Of a DNA stretch of 64,000 bases, positions 22,871 to 35,439 are shown piece by piece. The translations under genes and the position numbers were made by a program. Numbering within the stretch: the first letter of the stretch is position 1; each line of letters begins with the position of its first letter. The notes beneath the pieces were generated by a model that did no database searches, was not told the origin of the DNA, and saw only the letters and a program-made list of their open reading frames with translations. Source of the stretch: Sphagnum compactum. Its lineage: Eukaryota; Bryophyta; Sphagnopsida; Sphagnales. The stretch lies in the NCBI GenBank assembly GCA_965153455.1, contig OZ234496.1:4597207-4661206 (forward strand). Reading direction: 5' to 3'.

Positions 22871-25800
22871 GTGATAGTTAGCTTGGAAAAAACTATTTAA
22901 ATCATAGGTCTAGTGTGATTGTGTTTTGAATGTGTTCTATAATTCAAAATAAAAAATTTGACATTATTACTATTATATTATATCATTTGAAAAATAATTC
23001 TTTTTTAAAATTTGAAACATAAATTACTATTGCCACATCAATTAGTAATTGTAGTCAAGTAAGTTCAATCATTTTTTTGGCATAAACAAGAGGTTTGATA
23101 TGACTAAAGACATTTTTTGTTCACTATTTGTTGTAACTGAAATTTTAGTCATAAAAACCAACATAAAAATCATGTCATGTATCAATAATTAATCATCCAA
23201 AAATCATTTAAAATGGAATTTTAAAAATTACCCACTTCACATTTCTTATCGTCTTCTAATTGAAATTGTGGTTATCAAAAAAATTAATTTATCACATCCT
23301 TGTGGTCAACACCCTATAAAAACCCATTTGTGATATGATTTAATCAAACTTTTCACATGATTCACAAACTTAGTCCAATCATATGGAATCACAATATTTT
23401 GTAAATCATATAAATTTCATAAAGATTAAAATTTGTGTCAACATTTTTGAAATATTTTTTCATTTTTCAATACATTGAACTGCACATTTTTTTCTTTGCA
23501 CAAATATATTTTACCATCACAACATGTGAAACTAAAAAGTGCAATTTTTTAAACATTTGACTTCATTGTGTTTTGGCCTACTATAATATGCAAAAACATT
23601 ATGAAAGTCTTTAATAATGACATGGTTGAAGTTCAAACATGGGTGCCCTTGAAAAAAATACAATGTGATTACATTATTGGCCCCCCCCTTAGGGTGCTTT
23701 CACCCACATATATATATAACCACAAATCCAATGACAACCTAACCCACCTAGGAAAATCTTTAAAAAGGGTTTGAATAAAACACCAAAAATGGTTATATCT
23801 TGCAAGCTAACTTATCGATTATATTTAGAAGGTTAATGATCAATGGATGTAAAACAAAATCCACTTTGGCTATTTAATGGTTGACCACTAGTTGTTTCCA
23901 CTTTAAAGCTCAAATTAATTGCCTAAAGTTATAAGTTATATTATGATTTATAGTTGTTAGGTTAGGTATAGTTCACATTTACCGTAAACCTTATTTAACC
24001 AAATTTTTAAATTATATCCATCCCCAAGTATGCATGTTTTACATGTGCCAAATGGGTATACATTTGTGTGTAATAAAAATGTCTTACATGTGAAAAAATG
24101 AGCATGCATTGTTTTTAAGGTATGTCAATTCAATGATAATAAGTTAGGTTATATGGTACCCTATATATGTAATTCAAAGGGTGTATTTGGATAAAGAATA
24201 TATTTGGACAACATTAGTTCACACTAGGATTTTTTTTCAGATTCCTCAAATAGGTTCATTGACAAGGATCCTTAACATTAATTGACATTAAATGGCAATT
24301 GTCTTACGTAGGCTATAACATTTTTAGAAAAGTTCTACTACAAGTGGTGAACTAGAAATGCGTAGGTCTAGATGTGGTTAATTTAATTATTTTAATTTAT
24401 TAAAATGGTGAAAAATCCCCTTGAAATCATAATTCATTTTTTAAAAAACAATTCACCAAGTTGCAAAATTGTGCCACAAAAAAACCATTGGTTCACACCT
24501 TTATAACCTAATGGGTGAACTAGTAAGCCTACTACCATGTTAAGGTGAAATTGTTCACTTGCATCCTTGACTAGAGTTGCAAACCAGAAGGTAATGAATG
24601 AAGTTATGGCACATTTGTCAATGCATCTTTGAATTACTTGTGAACAACCCTAGTAATTGAACCTTGGACGAGTTTGCAATTGTTCTTTTCCTTTTTCTTT
24701 TGCCAAAGTTCTTTGAAACTTTTTTCCACCTCCTTCTCCATTAGTTTTTGACATTATGGAATAGTTAAATATTCATTTGATGTCACAACATACATGACTA
24801 TGAATAACCTATCAAATGTTCCTTGCATTTAATTTTCCTTGAACACATATGTGCCAATGATAAAAAGTTAGTAAATTATAAAGCTTCTTGAATCAAATAA
24901 TCAAAACTTTGAATTTGTTGCTTAAGACCATGTAAGTTCAATACTTTTGCATTGTCTTGCTTGGCAAACTTTTGTGACAACAAGGTTACTTGGCATGTCC
25001 ACATAATATCAATGTTGAGGTGAAATTAGGGGTCAATCATCTTCAATTTCAAATTTTTAAGCAATTGTGGGTATTATCTTCAACAAAGCTATTTTACCAA
25101 ACAACTTATTCTTTTGCATTGTATGCAACATTTCATTATTGTTTTCCCATCCATGGTTGTATAATTTAATGGCCAAATTCTAGTAACCCAAAACCCAAAC
25201 TTAATATTCTTTTTTTAGATGTTTGGTCTAATGTGATGTTTACCCACCCAACTAGCATTGACCTTATCTAATTTAGTGCACAATTACTTCTAACCATGGC
25301 ACTGTCTCTTCTTTATCTATAAAGATTGTTTTGAAAGGCTTGAAGCAAAACATATGTAGATGTTGGAAAGCATATGATATATGCATGATGGTAAATTGGT
25401 TTTGTTTAATCCAAACTATTGGGCCTATTTTATTAATTCCAAGGTAACATGTGAATTAGGCCCATGAATTAAAAGATGATGATTGGTTTGAGCATTGCCA
25501 CCTAATGCAAATCTTTTGAAGAAAAAGAAAAAGAAATTGAACAAAAAAAAGATCATCCAAGCCTTCTCTTGCATGGCCACACATGCACATTCCGAACTTG
25601 CAATGTTTGATATAGTTTCATATAGTTGTGAGCACCCTTCTAAATGTAAACGGAATCAAAATTACACAGGTTGCATTAACAACATGATTCATAGTTAGCC
25701 ATTTTGTAGATTTGAAGAAGGTTGTGTAAACCTTCAATGTAAATTTTTCTTGGTTAGAACATGAACACCAAATTTTCAGCTTGTTTTAATCAAGTAGATT

Positions 25801-26311
25801 CATTTCAATTGTAGATGTGATCTACATTGTAATTGTTTTGAATGTATAAAAGGCCTACATGTTTTGTAAAATGAGATATAATAAGATTAGATATTCAAAA
25901 CTTGTGTTTTGCAAAGTTCAAATCTTTTAGCAAGGTGAATCTTCAATTGAAGAGGCCCATTTTAACTAGTACAACCAACCATTGCCAAATACATTATTCC
26001 ATGAACATCCATAATAATTCTAGGGTGGGGATTTCATTGAAATATTGGTAGCTTCAATGTGTAGTGGAATAAGGGATGGAGTGAATATTACATATGTGGT
26101 TGGCAAACTTGGCATTGAAGTTTCAAATTTTTTTCTTTAGGTATGAAATTTTATCTTTAAAAGTTACATCATGATTTTGCAAAAGAGAAACTTTCTCAAT
26201 TAAAGTACATGCACTTTACATTAATATACAACTTTAATTTGTAAGAGTTATATTAAGTTGATTTCACAATTGAAAATTCATCGTTATTTTCATATGAGTT
26301 TAAAATCAAAG

Positions 26312-27113
26312 GGGGTTGTTACTTGGGGTGCACAAATATGGGGTGTAAGGCTACAAGGGCATGGATTAAAGGTGTAAGGGCAAAGTTTGAGGTGTGGAGT
26401 TTTTGTGCACCCCAAAAAATTCCAAGTTTTGGGGCACATTTATTCCAAGAACCTAATGTGGCCACACATTTTTAACATCCACGTTAATGGGGCGATGACA
26501 TGTCACTTACATGATGCATATGTGGCATCAACATGGCATTTACATGACATTTATGTTGCATTCAAAAATGCATTGGGAACACATGTTCACATGTTTCCAC
26601 ATGTTCTTCATGTCCCACATGGGAACAAACTTTAGGGTTGGAAAGTCCTAGCCCATAAAGAGAATATGTGTTCCCATATTGGGAATGTTCTAAAACAATA
26701 ATTGTTTTCCATAACCTACATCAATTTTTTAAAAACCTATATTAAAAAAAAGACCTACATTGACCTATGTTATTTTTTAAGTGACATGGGTTTTAGAAAG
26801 AAACTTCTTTTTTTCAAAACCTTTTTTTGAAATGATGTAGTTTTTAGGGGAAAAAAAAGAAAAAAAAAAAGAAAAAAATGTTTTTTTTGTTTTAAAAAAA
26901 CTATTTCATTTTTTTAAAAACCCACATTGACATTTCTTCATTCAAAATGACTTAGGTTTTAAAAGAAAATAATTGATTTAAAAAACATACATCATGTTCT
27001 TGCAATAAATGTGTTTCAAAATATAATAAATTTTGGGGTGCATTGCAAGGTTGCACTCCAAACTCCACCTTGCACCTTAACACCCCACATTTGTGTGTCA
27101 AATAACCAACCCC
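26312..27113. mobile_element. MITE-like element with imperfect terminal inverted repeats
   Basis: The left end starts GGGGTTGTTACTTGG and continues CACAAATATGGGGTGTAAGG. The reverse complement of the right end reads GGGGTTGGTTATTTG and continues CACAAATGTGGGGTGTTAAGG. The paired arms extend about 80 bp with mismatches, including the shared TTTTGGGGTGCA words near 26401-26440 and 27030. The interior is AT-rich with A and T homopolymers and no ORF. No convincing target duplication was found. It is about 800 bp, non-autonomous and old. Confidence 0.6.
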
Positions 27114-27606
27114 AATATGAAATAAGTGTTGGTATGTATAATAATATGAGATTTTGATTTTGGAAATGCTTTGCATATTAAGACCTGACCATTTTTATAT
27201 TCTAGATTCAAACCAAAAATGTTAAATAACACCCAATCCAAGTTGTAATCTTACATTGTGCTTGGTGTTAACTTGAAATAAATATTTGGTAAGAAAAAAT
27301 AAAATCTTCAAAAAACATAAATGTCATATTCTAGTCAAGAAAGGGGTGCTTTAAGTCATTACTTTGTAATCCTATTATTTTACTTTGTTCCCATCTCCAT
27401 ATGCTTGGACTAAACATTGGAACAACCCCCCATCATGATTAAATACTAGGTATTATCCCACATAATTTTACAAATCTAATCAAAAGTTTTTCTAATCTTT
27501 AAGTGTGTTGTGTGAAATGATCAATATGTTACATACCCTAATGTCTAGGGTGTAGCCGCTAGTTTAGCTTTGTGTATGATTAATATATGAATCATAATAT
27601 TTAATG

Positions 27607-28080
27607 CTAGATCATTTGCAACAATGTTCCCCTATTTGTGCATGCATCGGTATTTCTTTGTCCAAGATACAATCGTAAAATTTTCCCCTCCCCACCCATT
27701 CTAATGAAAAAATTTATATTATAAAATGAGAGACTATTAAAGTTTCATGGGCCAATCATTATGATTTACCAATTGATTCAAACAATTATTTTCATTTGAT
27801 GCAATGTTTGCCAATATCACTATGCAAGGCATATTTGAGCATCTCCAATAATGCTCCCCTAGTTTTGCTTGCATAAGTAACTCCACATCCAAGATAGGCA
27901 TGATCATAATTTTTTCCACTCTTCACCCATTCCAATGGAAAAGTTCACAATATGAAGTGAGAGATAATTAAAGTCTCCCACTTTCGCCGATCATTGCAAT
28001 TGGTCAATTGAAAACAATTGTTTCCATTTAGTATAGTGTTTGCCATTGTCAATACCAAGGGCATACTTAACTTGCAAAAG
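27607..28080. repeat. Divergent tandem duplication, about 232-bp unit
   Basis: The unit beginning AGATCATTTGCAACAATG at about 27607 is repeated from about 27838 as AGCATCTCCAATAATG. In both, the same succession follows: GCTCCCC/GTTCCCC, CCAAGATA, CACCCATTC(T/C)AATG, ATGAAGTGAGAGA or its variant, CCAATTG, CAATTATTTTC/CAATTGTTTCC, GTGTTTGCCA and AAGGCATA/AGGGCATA. The two copies look roughly 70 percent alike by eye. Confidence 0.75.
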
Positions 28081-31000
28081 AACATTTTCACACCATTCCA
28101 TTGTCACAATTCATCCACAATATAGGGTGTAGGAGTTTTTATTACTTTACATTAAAGTTAGTTTCATCATTAAATCATCCTTAAAATAATGAAAGTAAAT
28201 TTTATGAAAATATGAAGTTGAGGTGTGGAAAACCATCATAATTATCACAAGCTACAATTTGAATAATTTCACTCCTTGTATAAATAATATCATAGTAGGT
28301 TATGAAGAAAAAACTCAATTTGATTTATAAATCATGGAATCAAAAATATTTTCCTTGAATAATCAATCATGTTTCGCCACATTCACATGATTGGTTAACC
28401 CACTACTTTCTAAAGATTCACTTGAAAGGGGCACCATTGGCTCCTTAAGGGTGGTTTACATTAAAATCTTTAGGTCATAGCTAATAGAACCTCATGGTAC
28501 TTAAATTTTTGGATGAGACTATGGGAGAACCTATAGGCTATGGTTCAAATGCATTTGTTCTTAATATAAAACCCAATTTAGACCAAAGAATAAACACTTT
28601 ATTTTTTCATGGCCCTTTTTTTTTTTTGATCTTCAGAATATTCTTTATTTTGTCCATAGAATTTGAACATTGTGAGAACAAAACTAAGGGCTTCTTTCCA
28701 AGAAATTTTTAATTCTCATTACTACAAGGGATCCTCATATGTGAAGGTTTGGAATTCCTTCCTACTATTAATTAAAATACATTATAATTTTAGATATTCT
28801 CAATGAAGGCCCATGAATATGAATTTTAGCCATGGGATGGATAGCCCACATCTCTTGGGGAATTTTGATTCCACCTTTGTGATTGGGAATAATCTCCATC
28901 ATGTGGATAGCCTTCCACAATTAAAAAAAAGCTTTGTGAAGAAAAACTAACAACGAATTGAACTATTGACAAATAAGTTTAGTGCAAAAAAAATTCAACA
29001 TTTTGAAGAGTTTCAAAAAAATTGATTAAAGGAAATAAATGATCTTTTTTATATTGTGTTTATGGTTCAAAGGGTAATAATTTTGTGTGGGGTGGGGGGT
29101 GGGGGTAGCCACCAAAAATCCTTCCAATTTTACTTTGGGTCCAAATTCTTTAAGGTGTACCAAAATCTTATCACATCATCACCCTTTTTTTCTTTTTTAC
29201 CTAGTCCTTTTTACCATGTAAAGACACATTTATGGATGATTATGATGGAATTAAAAAATTTAATTGTCTAAATATAATTTTTTGAAATTTTTAATAACTT
29301 TTGATCCATTATTTTTTATGGGGATCAAAATATAGGGTTAAAAAATACTACAATAAAGACTAGGCCTTTTTCGTCTTGTGTGGTACACTTTAAAAGATTT
29401 CACCCCTTTGCAAAAAAAATTGTGAACATTAATGAATATCATAGACGAATGTCTACAATTTTTTGAGACCCATGGGTTACTATTATATTCATTGAACTCA
29501 CCTCAAAAAGGTTGACTTGAAAAAATATCCCCAAGGGCCCAAGGAACATTATCCATACTGTTCCATGTAGGATTCTAACAAGTTTTTGCATCCAAGGTGA
29601 TCTATTTGGGCCTCAGCCTCAAACTACCCAAGTGCAAACCCAAATTAATCATCTTTCACACTTTGGACGATCAAGGGATATAAGATTTTTGTGGTCCCAA
29701 GCCCAAGCACTCTAGTGTAAATTTCCCTTTACACTATGGAAAAACATGTATTCATGATTTGAACATTTTATTACTAATGGTCAAACCTAGTCATTTAATC
29801 ATATGTAACATGTAAAATGCATTCTAGTAATTATTATGACTACATGTTTATAATCATCTTAAGGTGGTCAAACATGTTTACTTATTTAGTTGCTCATTCG
29901 ATTTGACCGACTTTAACATTATTTAAAACATTATACATATATAAAGGAATAAGTAATTCAATATAAGGGAAATGAAATAAAACATATAGGTAAGCTAAGT
30001 AACTAGGCTATGTAGGTAGTTTGATTAAGTAGGTTAAATAGGTAAATGTTGTGCATTCCTATGTCAACGCCTATAACTATTACTGTCACCACACATACAA
30101 AACATAACATGAAAATATTTTAAATGGTAGACCATGTCCAAATTCAAAATATGATTCACATGTAGTAACACAAGAATCCAAGCCTAGAAAACAAAAAAAA
30201 AATCGTTCAAAAGAAATTTGCATGCCAAAAACTTAGAAATAAACTACAACAAAACATGTGTGTTTTGGAATCTCCAATCACCAAAAGTGATTTGAGATCA
30301 CACAACCTAGGATTACATTCCATCCACAAAATATCCCAAACCCCATTTACACCTGAACCAATTTGAGATAAAAACCCAAACAACTAAATTAACCTAATTT
30401 ATCCTTAACTAATTGGGACTTAATCGAGTAATTAAACTAACACACATGACATAGAATAAATAGTTGCATAGGTAGATAATTAGGCCCATGTAAGTAACTA
30501 GGCATTTAACTAACATTAGAAGAAATTCCCTAAAATGCAACCTTGCATTTTGCAATTATATGCAACTTGTTGTTTATCTACCTACCTATTGACTTACTTA
30601 ATTAGGTCACCTTATACATACCTAGGCTACCTACATATTTAATTTAGGTTACGTGCATGCCTACCTATTTACCTATTTTTTCCTATTTATGTAACCTAGG
30701 TTACTTATGTAACATAGGCTACCTACTTATTTAGTTTAAGTTCCCTACCTCCCTACCTAACTACCTTATTTATGTATCTATGTATTTACTTAACCTTATT
30801 ATTTGCTTAATATAATTTAACAAGCTAGTTGTATAGGTAATAAGTGGGTAAGTTAAGTAGGTAATAACTAAATATAGCCTACCTACATAACCCATGGTAG
30901 ATAGGTAGTTAGCCAAGCTATGTAAGCATGTAGGTAATAAGGTTAAGTACATAGGTAAAGTAGGTTAGTTATGCCACGTATTTATTTATACATACTTATG

Positions 31001-31982
31001 TATATATTATTTTACTTAGACCTAGGCTTAAATTAAGTAAGTAGGTAGGTTAAATAAATATGTAATAAGTAGTGAGAAGGTATGTTAAGCAGTATGGGTA
31101 AATAGGTAAGCTACTTTTGCATGGGACAAAAGATGTGAGATAATTAATGTTGTAATGTTTCCCTTTCATTAAATTTATCCCATCTCCTTTGTCAAGAAGT
31201 TCAACTTTGTAAATTATATAATTTAGGTGAAAGAATAATCTACACATAATACATGCATTGGAAATGTTAAACATGCAAGTATAATTTGGAATTAATAAAT
31301 AAAAATGTTTGTGACAACAAATCAATTAGAATCCTATTTACTTACTTGCCTACTTACTAACTTAGCCTAAGCCTACCAGCTATTTACCTACCTACCTACC
31401 TACCTACCTTGGTTTATAGTTTAGGTTTTTAGTACATTTAAACTTAAGTTAGGCTTTTAAGTTTCTTAGTTTAGCCTAGGTTGTTTAGGTCTTTAAGCTA
31501 GGCTAATAAATAGGTAACTATATTATCCACATGGCTTTACTATGGTTAAACATGTGTTTATGTTTTGTAAGCCAATAAATGTTTATTATTTAATTATATT
31601 TTCCAACTACAATCATAAAAGTCACTATCTTTCCCAACTATAATCATAAACATCACATGACAAATGACATAAACTATTATGATTAAATTTACAATTAATG
31701 GAAAAATCCATGAGTTCAATTTTATTACATAATCATGTATCTGCCAATGCCATAAATGATTATAAACATAGTCATATGTGAAATAATATAGTATATATTT
31801 CGATAGATTGTTAGAGTGCGACCACATTTGGTGTAAAAAAATAATTAACAAAATTAATGGAATTTGACCCTGACCCCAAATGTCATAGTTAATTCGATAT
31901 GTCATAATTTTTTGGAACACAAAAACTCTCAAAACAATATTTTGAAATTTTTTGATTTGTGCGAAGGTGAGACTATTGTTTC
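28081..31982. other. AT-rich intergenic DNA grading into TAGG/CCTA tracts
   Basis: I see no gene. ORFs at 28494, 29056 and 30770-31932 are short and lie in low-complexity sequence. The right half consists mostly of TAGG/CCTA-type repeats. Confidence 0.6.
29990..31530. repeat. Long degenerate TAGG/CCTA simple-repeat region
   Basis: About 1.5 kb is dominated by TAGGTAGG, TACCTACC and AACCTAGG words in both orientations. It includes a clean TACC run of about six units at 31386-31409. The two orientations in neighbouring blocks (for example 30575-30770 against 30820-31060) could pair with one another. It has no coding potential. Confidence 0.75.
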
Positions 31983-32815
31983 TGTCACAATCCTAGCCTT
32001 GGGCTCGCGACCAAGGTAAAGGCTTGTAAAGGTGCAAGCCAAAAGTGAAGCCTAGGAGTCACATTTCATGCTCCCGGGAATGTAGGAGAATGAGGGAATG
32101 AACCTCCACACTCCCAAGTGAACTTTCACTTTGGGGGTTGGAGTCCCAAATTTTCAGAGAAAAATTTTAGGGGTCAAAATTCATTGGATTGAAGAGTTCT
32201 TTATATCATTGAAAAGCTCTTGAAACTTAGATATCTAAAATAGGTTTGCATGACCCATTTAGGTACTTAAAACATAAGTTGTGGCCAAAAGAAAGGCCAG
32301 GAGTCAAATTGCCAATTTGACTTTTGACCACCAAAAGTTGAGAATCGCCCTAATTTCCTTACATGCAGGTGACATGCCCAATACCGTTAGAAATCTCTTG
32401 ATGATCGCTACAACTTTGCTTTGGACCTTATTTCAATCGGAGGTCTGAACACAAAGTTATGAGCCTCCAAAAACGCAAGAATCCTAATTTCGAAAATTTC
32501 GGGACTCTCAACTTGGGAGTCCCGGGACAAAATGACATTTGGGTGCTAGACTTGTGGCTAGGCATAGAGAATACTATAAGGGGGAAGGTGGTGGCTTCCC
32601 CCAAGTCTGGGCCGTGGTGAGTCTTGTGAGTTTGTGTTTGCTCGTGGCTTGTTTGTGCACCAAAAGTGCTTCAACTATGCACTAACCAACTCGTTGTTTG
32701 GTTTGTGTAGGTTCGTGTGAATAATTGATATGCTTGTCACTCATCCTAGTCCCATCCCAGAGCTCTAGCACGGCCCTCCACCCCCAAAGTGCTATAAGCT
32801 AGGGATCGTACCCCA
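31983..32815 (+). mobile_element. Possible solo LTR of a retrotransposon
   Basis: This 833-bp block has clearly higher GC than its AT-rich surroundings. It starts TGTCACAATCCTAGCC and ends CTAGGGATCGTACCCCA. The two ends are imperfect inverted repeats of each other and give the TG...CA boundary usual for LTRs. A TATA-like ACTATAAGGGGGA near 32572 would suit an internal LTR promoter. No second LTR, polymerase domain or 5-bp target duplication was found, so a solo or degraded LTR is the most I can say. Confidence 0.42.
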
Positions 32816-35287
32816 ACTCATTATCCTTTTGTTGTTTTCACATTTGGACTCGTAATTGAATCTATCAAGGAATTTGGGGGTGCATCAATTTTAGTATAAT
32901 TTATTTCATTCCTTATAATTAAAAATATCATTTTTCTTCGTATTTGGACTTGATAAACATTGTGTCCACTTGGGCTTTTTGTGATAAAAAGTAAAAATTC
33001 AAACATGAACATTTGTGTTGATGTTAACATCATTGTTACACATCATGTTTGAATTCATGATTACATTAGTGCAAGATGTTTTCTCCACCATGTTACACCA
33101 TGGAAAAATGATAAAGATATGATGTTTATGCATCTTTGAATTCTTATAAGTGTGTTTGCTTCATAATTTGGATTGATGCAAATAAGAAATTCAACAATTT
33201 AAAAGAAAATTCATTCTCTTACACACTTCGAACAACATTTTTCACATTCTTGTGTAGTGTATATTGTGTTGAAGTGAATAATAGAATTATTTTTCATTAA
33301 ATGTCTCCACATTTTGCACAAATGGGTATTTTATGCAATTAAAGTTTTGAAGGAACACTTGAACATGGTAATATGTTAAGATGGGTGATAATTAATTTTA
33401 ATAATATCATGCCAAATGACAAGTGTACATTGTTGACTATTAATTTATTGGTTGCAACTTTTAATAGATATAAACCTAAAAATAATATGTCAACATTTGT
33501 AGTTTTGCTTGAATTTTCATTTGGTGCTTATCAAATGAGGTTATAAAATGCATGAATTTCAAAATATGAAAATTTAGGAATGTTTCTTTTTATAATATTA
33601 TAATACATTGGATGTAATGGTGGATGATAACATAATGGATGTTAGACCTAAATAATTGTCATTATATATTAACATGGATTCAATATAGTCATCAAATGCA
33701 ATGAATGCAACTACATATTGGATGAATGATGGATGTTAATCTAATGTTTGAAATGCATATGTAAGTCTTAACCCATGATGGAGTTTCATCAACTATGTTA
33801 GCTACAAATAACACAACACAATAAATTGATGAATAATGGACAAGAATAAAATGGATGAAGCACATAACTTATATAACCACTAGATACCAATGACTATGTT
33901 AATTACAATAAAAAAAACTATATAGATATGATGAATGATAAAATGGATATCCATTTATACATATATATGGATAAAATGCATGTTAATTTTCATGGATGTC
34001 ATCAAATTAACTCTAATATAGATTAAGAAAACATGTGTAGAGTATGAAAATAAAATAAATATATCATATAATATCATGTATCTTAGTTCTCCACTTATGG
34101 ATAAATTCATTCAATATTAAATATATTTCATAGTATGAAAATTGGTTAAAGTTTTTAAGAAACAAAACAATATAAATTCCATGACTTAGCTTTTCAAGAA
34201 TGTTTAAATATAAATCTATTTCAATCTTTACCTTTAGTTTGGTAATCAATAGTTTAAAATATGGCCTTGTGTTATAGTTTTGTTCACCTTTGTGTTTTGA
34301 TTCATGTTCTATTCCTTCATGTTATGAATATATTTTTAAAATACATTTTTGGTGTACGTCATGTTTTTCTTGTTCATCTCATTGTTTACATGCATGATTG
34401 GGTTTATATTTAAACATATTCATTTTGAAGGTTTAAAGCCTAGCTGTGCTTATGATGATTTGCATGCTTATGATATAAATTGTTACCCAATTTGTAAAGC
34501 TTTGATAATTACATCCATTACAATCAATGCAATTAAAAGTTGTGTTATTTGATGGATGATAATATAATGGATGAATGCATAATCACAATGCTATTGCTAT
34601 CATCTCTCCCATTGTTCCTATTGACATCAAATCAACATCAATGTTTATTCATATTATTATTATTATTATTTATCACTTTCCCCTCGTTGAAAAATTGATG
34701 ACAAAACAATGAGAAAATAGAAATGAATAAAACACAACTTAAAATGAGCTTTCCACCCAAACCTTAGAATCACACAAGTTATTACAAACTTTACGATTTA
34801 TTCTTGAGCTTTGGCTACTCTTAAATAGAAGGTGAACATCCCATGTGCAAATGCGATTTTCCCTAATGTTGCATGCATAAACACATGCAATTGATTATCA
34901 TCCAATGTTGATGATACCTTTGCAAGAGCTAGGGTGAACATCACATGCAATGAGATACTTAACTAAAGTTAAGTGAAATATGTCATAGGTCCAAAAGTTA
35001 AGTGCATGAAGCACAAATATTTAAAAACAATACAAAAATAACTTAATACAATGTTGACATCCAACACCCCAACCACCATTTTTCCCTTGAAAGTATAATT
35101 TTGGCTGGTTTCAGCCTTATGCCCATGTACGTCTTTATCATGGCCTTCCATTGTTGGCCCATCATGGCCATGTTCTTCCACAAGTAGATGGATATCAAGT
35201 AAAGCGTCCAAGGAGTAAGGTGGAAACAGGGACCATGATGAGGTCCCCAAATTGGAAACGATGGGCCAAAAGACCGTCACCTGGATA
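32816..35287. other. AT-rich intergenic DNA upstream of the WNK locus
   Basis: There is no gene. The 33590-34030 part is full of ATGGATGA-like words and is low complexity. An ATT run lies at about 34650. From about 35100 GC rises towards the presumed WNK promoter. Confidence 0.55.
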
Positions 35288-35296
35288 TTAGGGTTT
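35288..35296. promoter_or_regulatory. Telo-box (AAACCCTAA on the minus strand)
   Basis: TTAGGGTTT is the reverse complement of AAACCCTAA, the telo-box common just around transcription starts of plant genes active in dividing cells. It lies 30 bp before the ATG at 35326 and at the point where AT-rich intergenic DNA changes to GC-rich leader-like DNA. The position suits a proximal promoter or 5' UTR of the WNK transcription unit. Confidence 0.45.
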
Positions 35297-35325
35297 CGCT
35301 CGACTTTACCTCGACAAAACTGGCG

Positions 35326-35439
35326 ATGGCGGAGGTGACGACGACGACGACGACGACGACAACGTTCTCTCCCTTCTATTCGCGAGAGTCATCCGCCGTT
35401 CTCCAACGCCTTTCACGGCAAAAGGCGGTGATGAAGCAG
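35326..35439 (+). other. Putative 5' exon of the WNK transcript (possible upstream ORF)
   Basis: ATGGCGGAGG begins a 38-codon open stretch: MAEV, a nine-threonine run from an ACG microsatellite, then SPFYSRESSAVLQRL and ending AVMKQ, directly followed by a good donor CAG|GTACTG. An acceptor at 36955 (TATTGCAG) would join it in frame to 36956-37195, giving an upstream ORF of 118 codons ending 63 bp before the WNK ATG. It does not join in frame to the kinase. It could be a leader exon, a uORF or the first exon of an unrelated small gene. Confidence 0.35.

Larger units (their letters stand above)
19823..26311. other. Intergenic: Enkurin upstream region, then AT-rich desert
   Basis: The first 400-500 bases above 19823 should hold the Enkurin promoter and 5' UTR on the minus strand; I could not mark a TATA box. 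An AAAG microsatellite lies at about 20278-20303. Beyond 20.4 kb the DNA turns AT-rich and gene-free. It holds a GTT/CTT-biased stretch (21410-21850) with a 55-bp tandem duplication, and a possible tRNA-derived SINE head near 22741. The 115-aa ORF at 21412 is a product of the biased composition. Confidence 0.55.
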
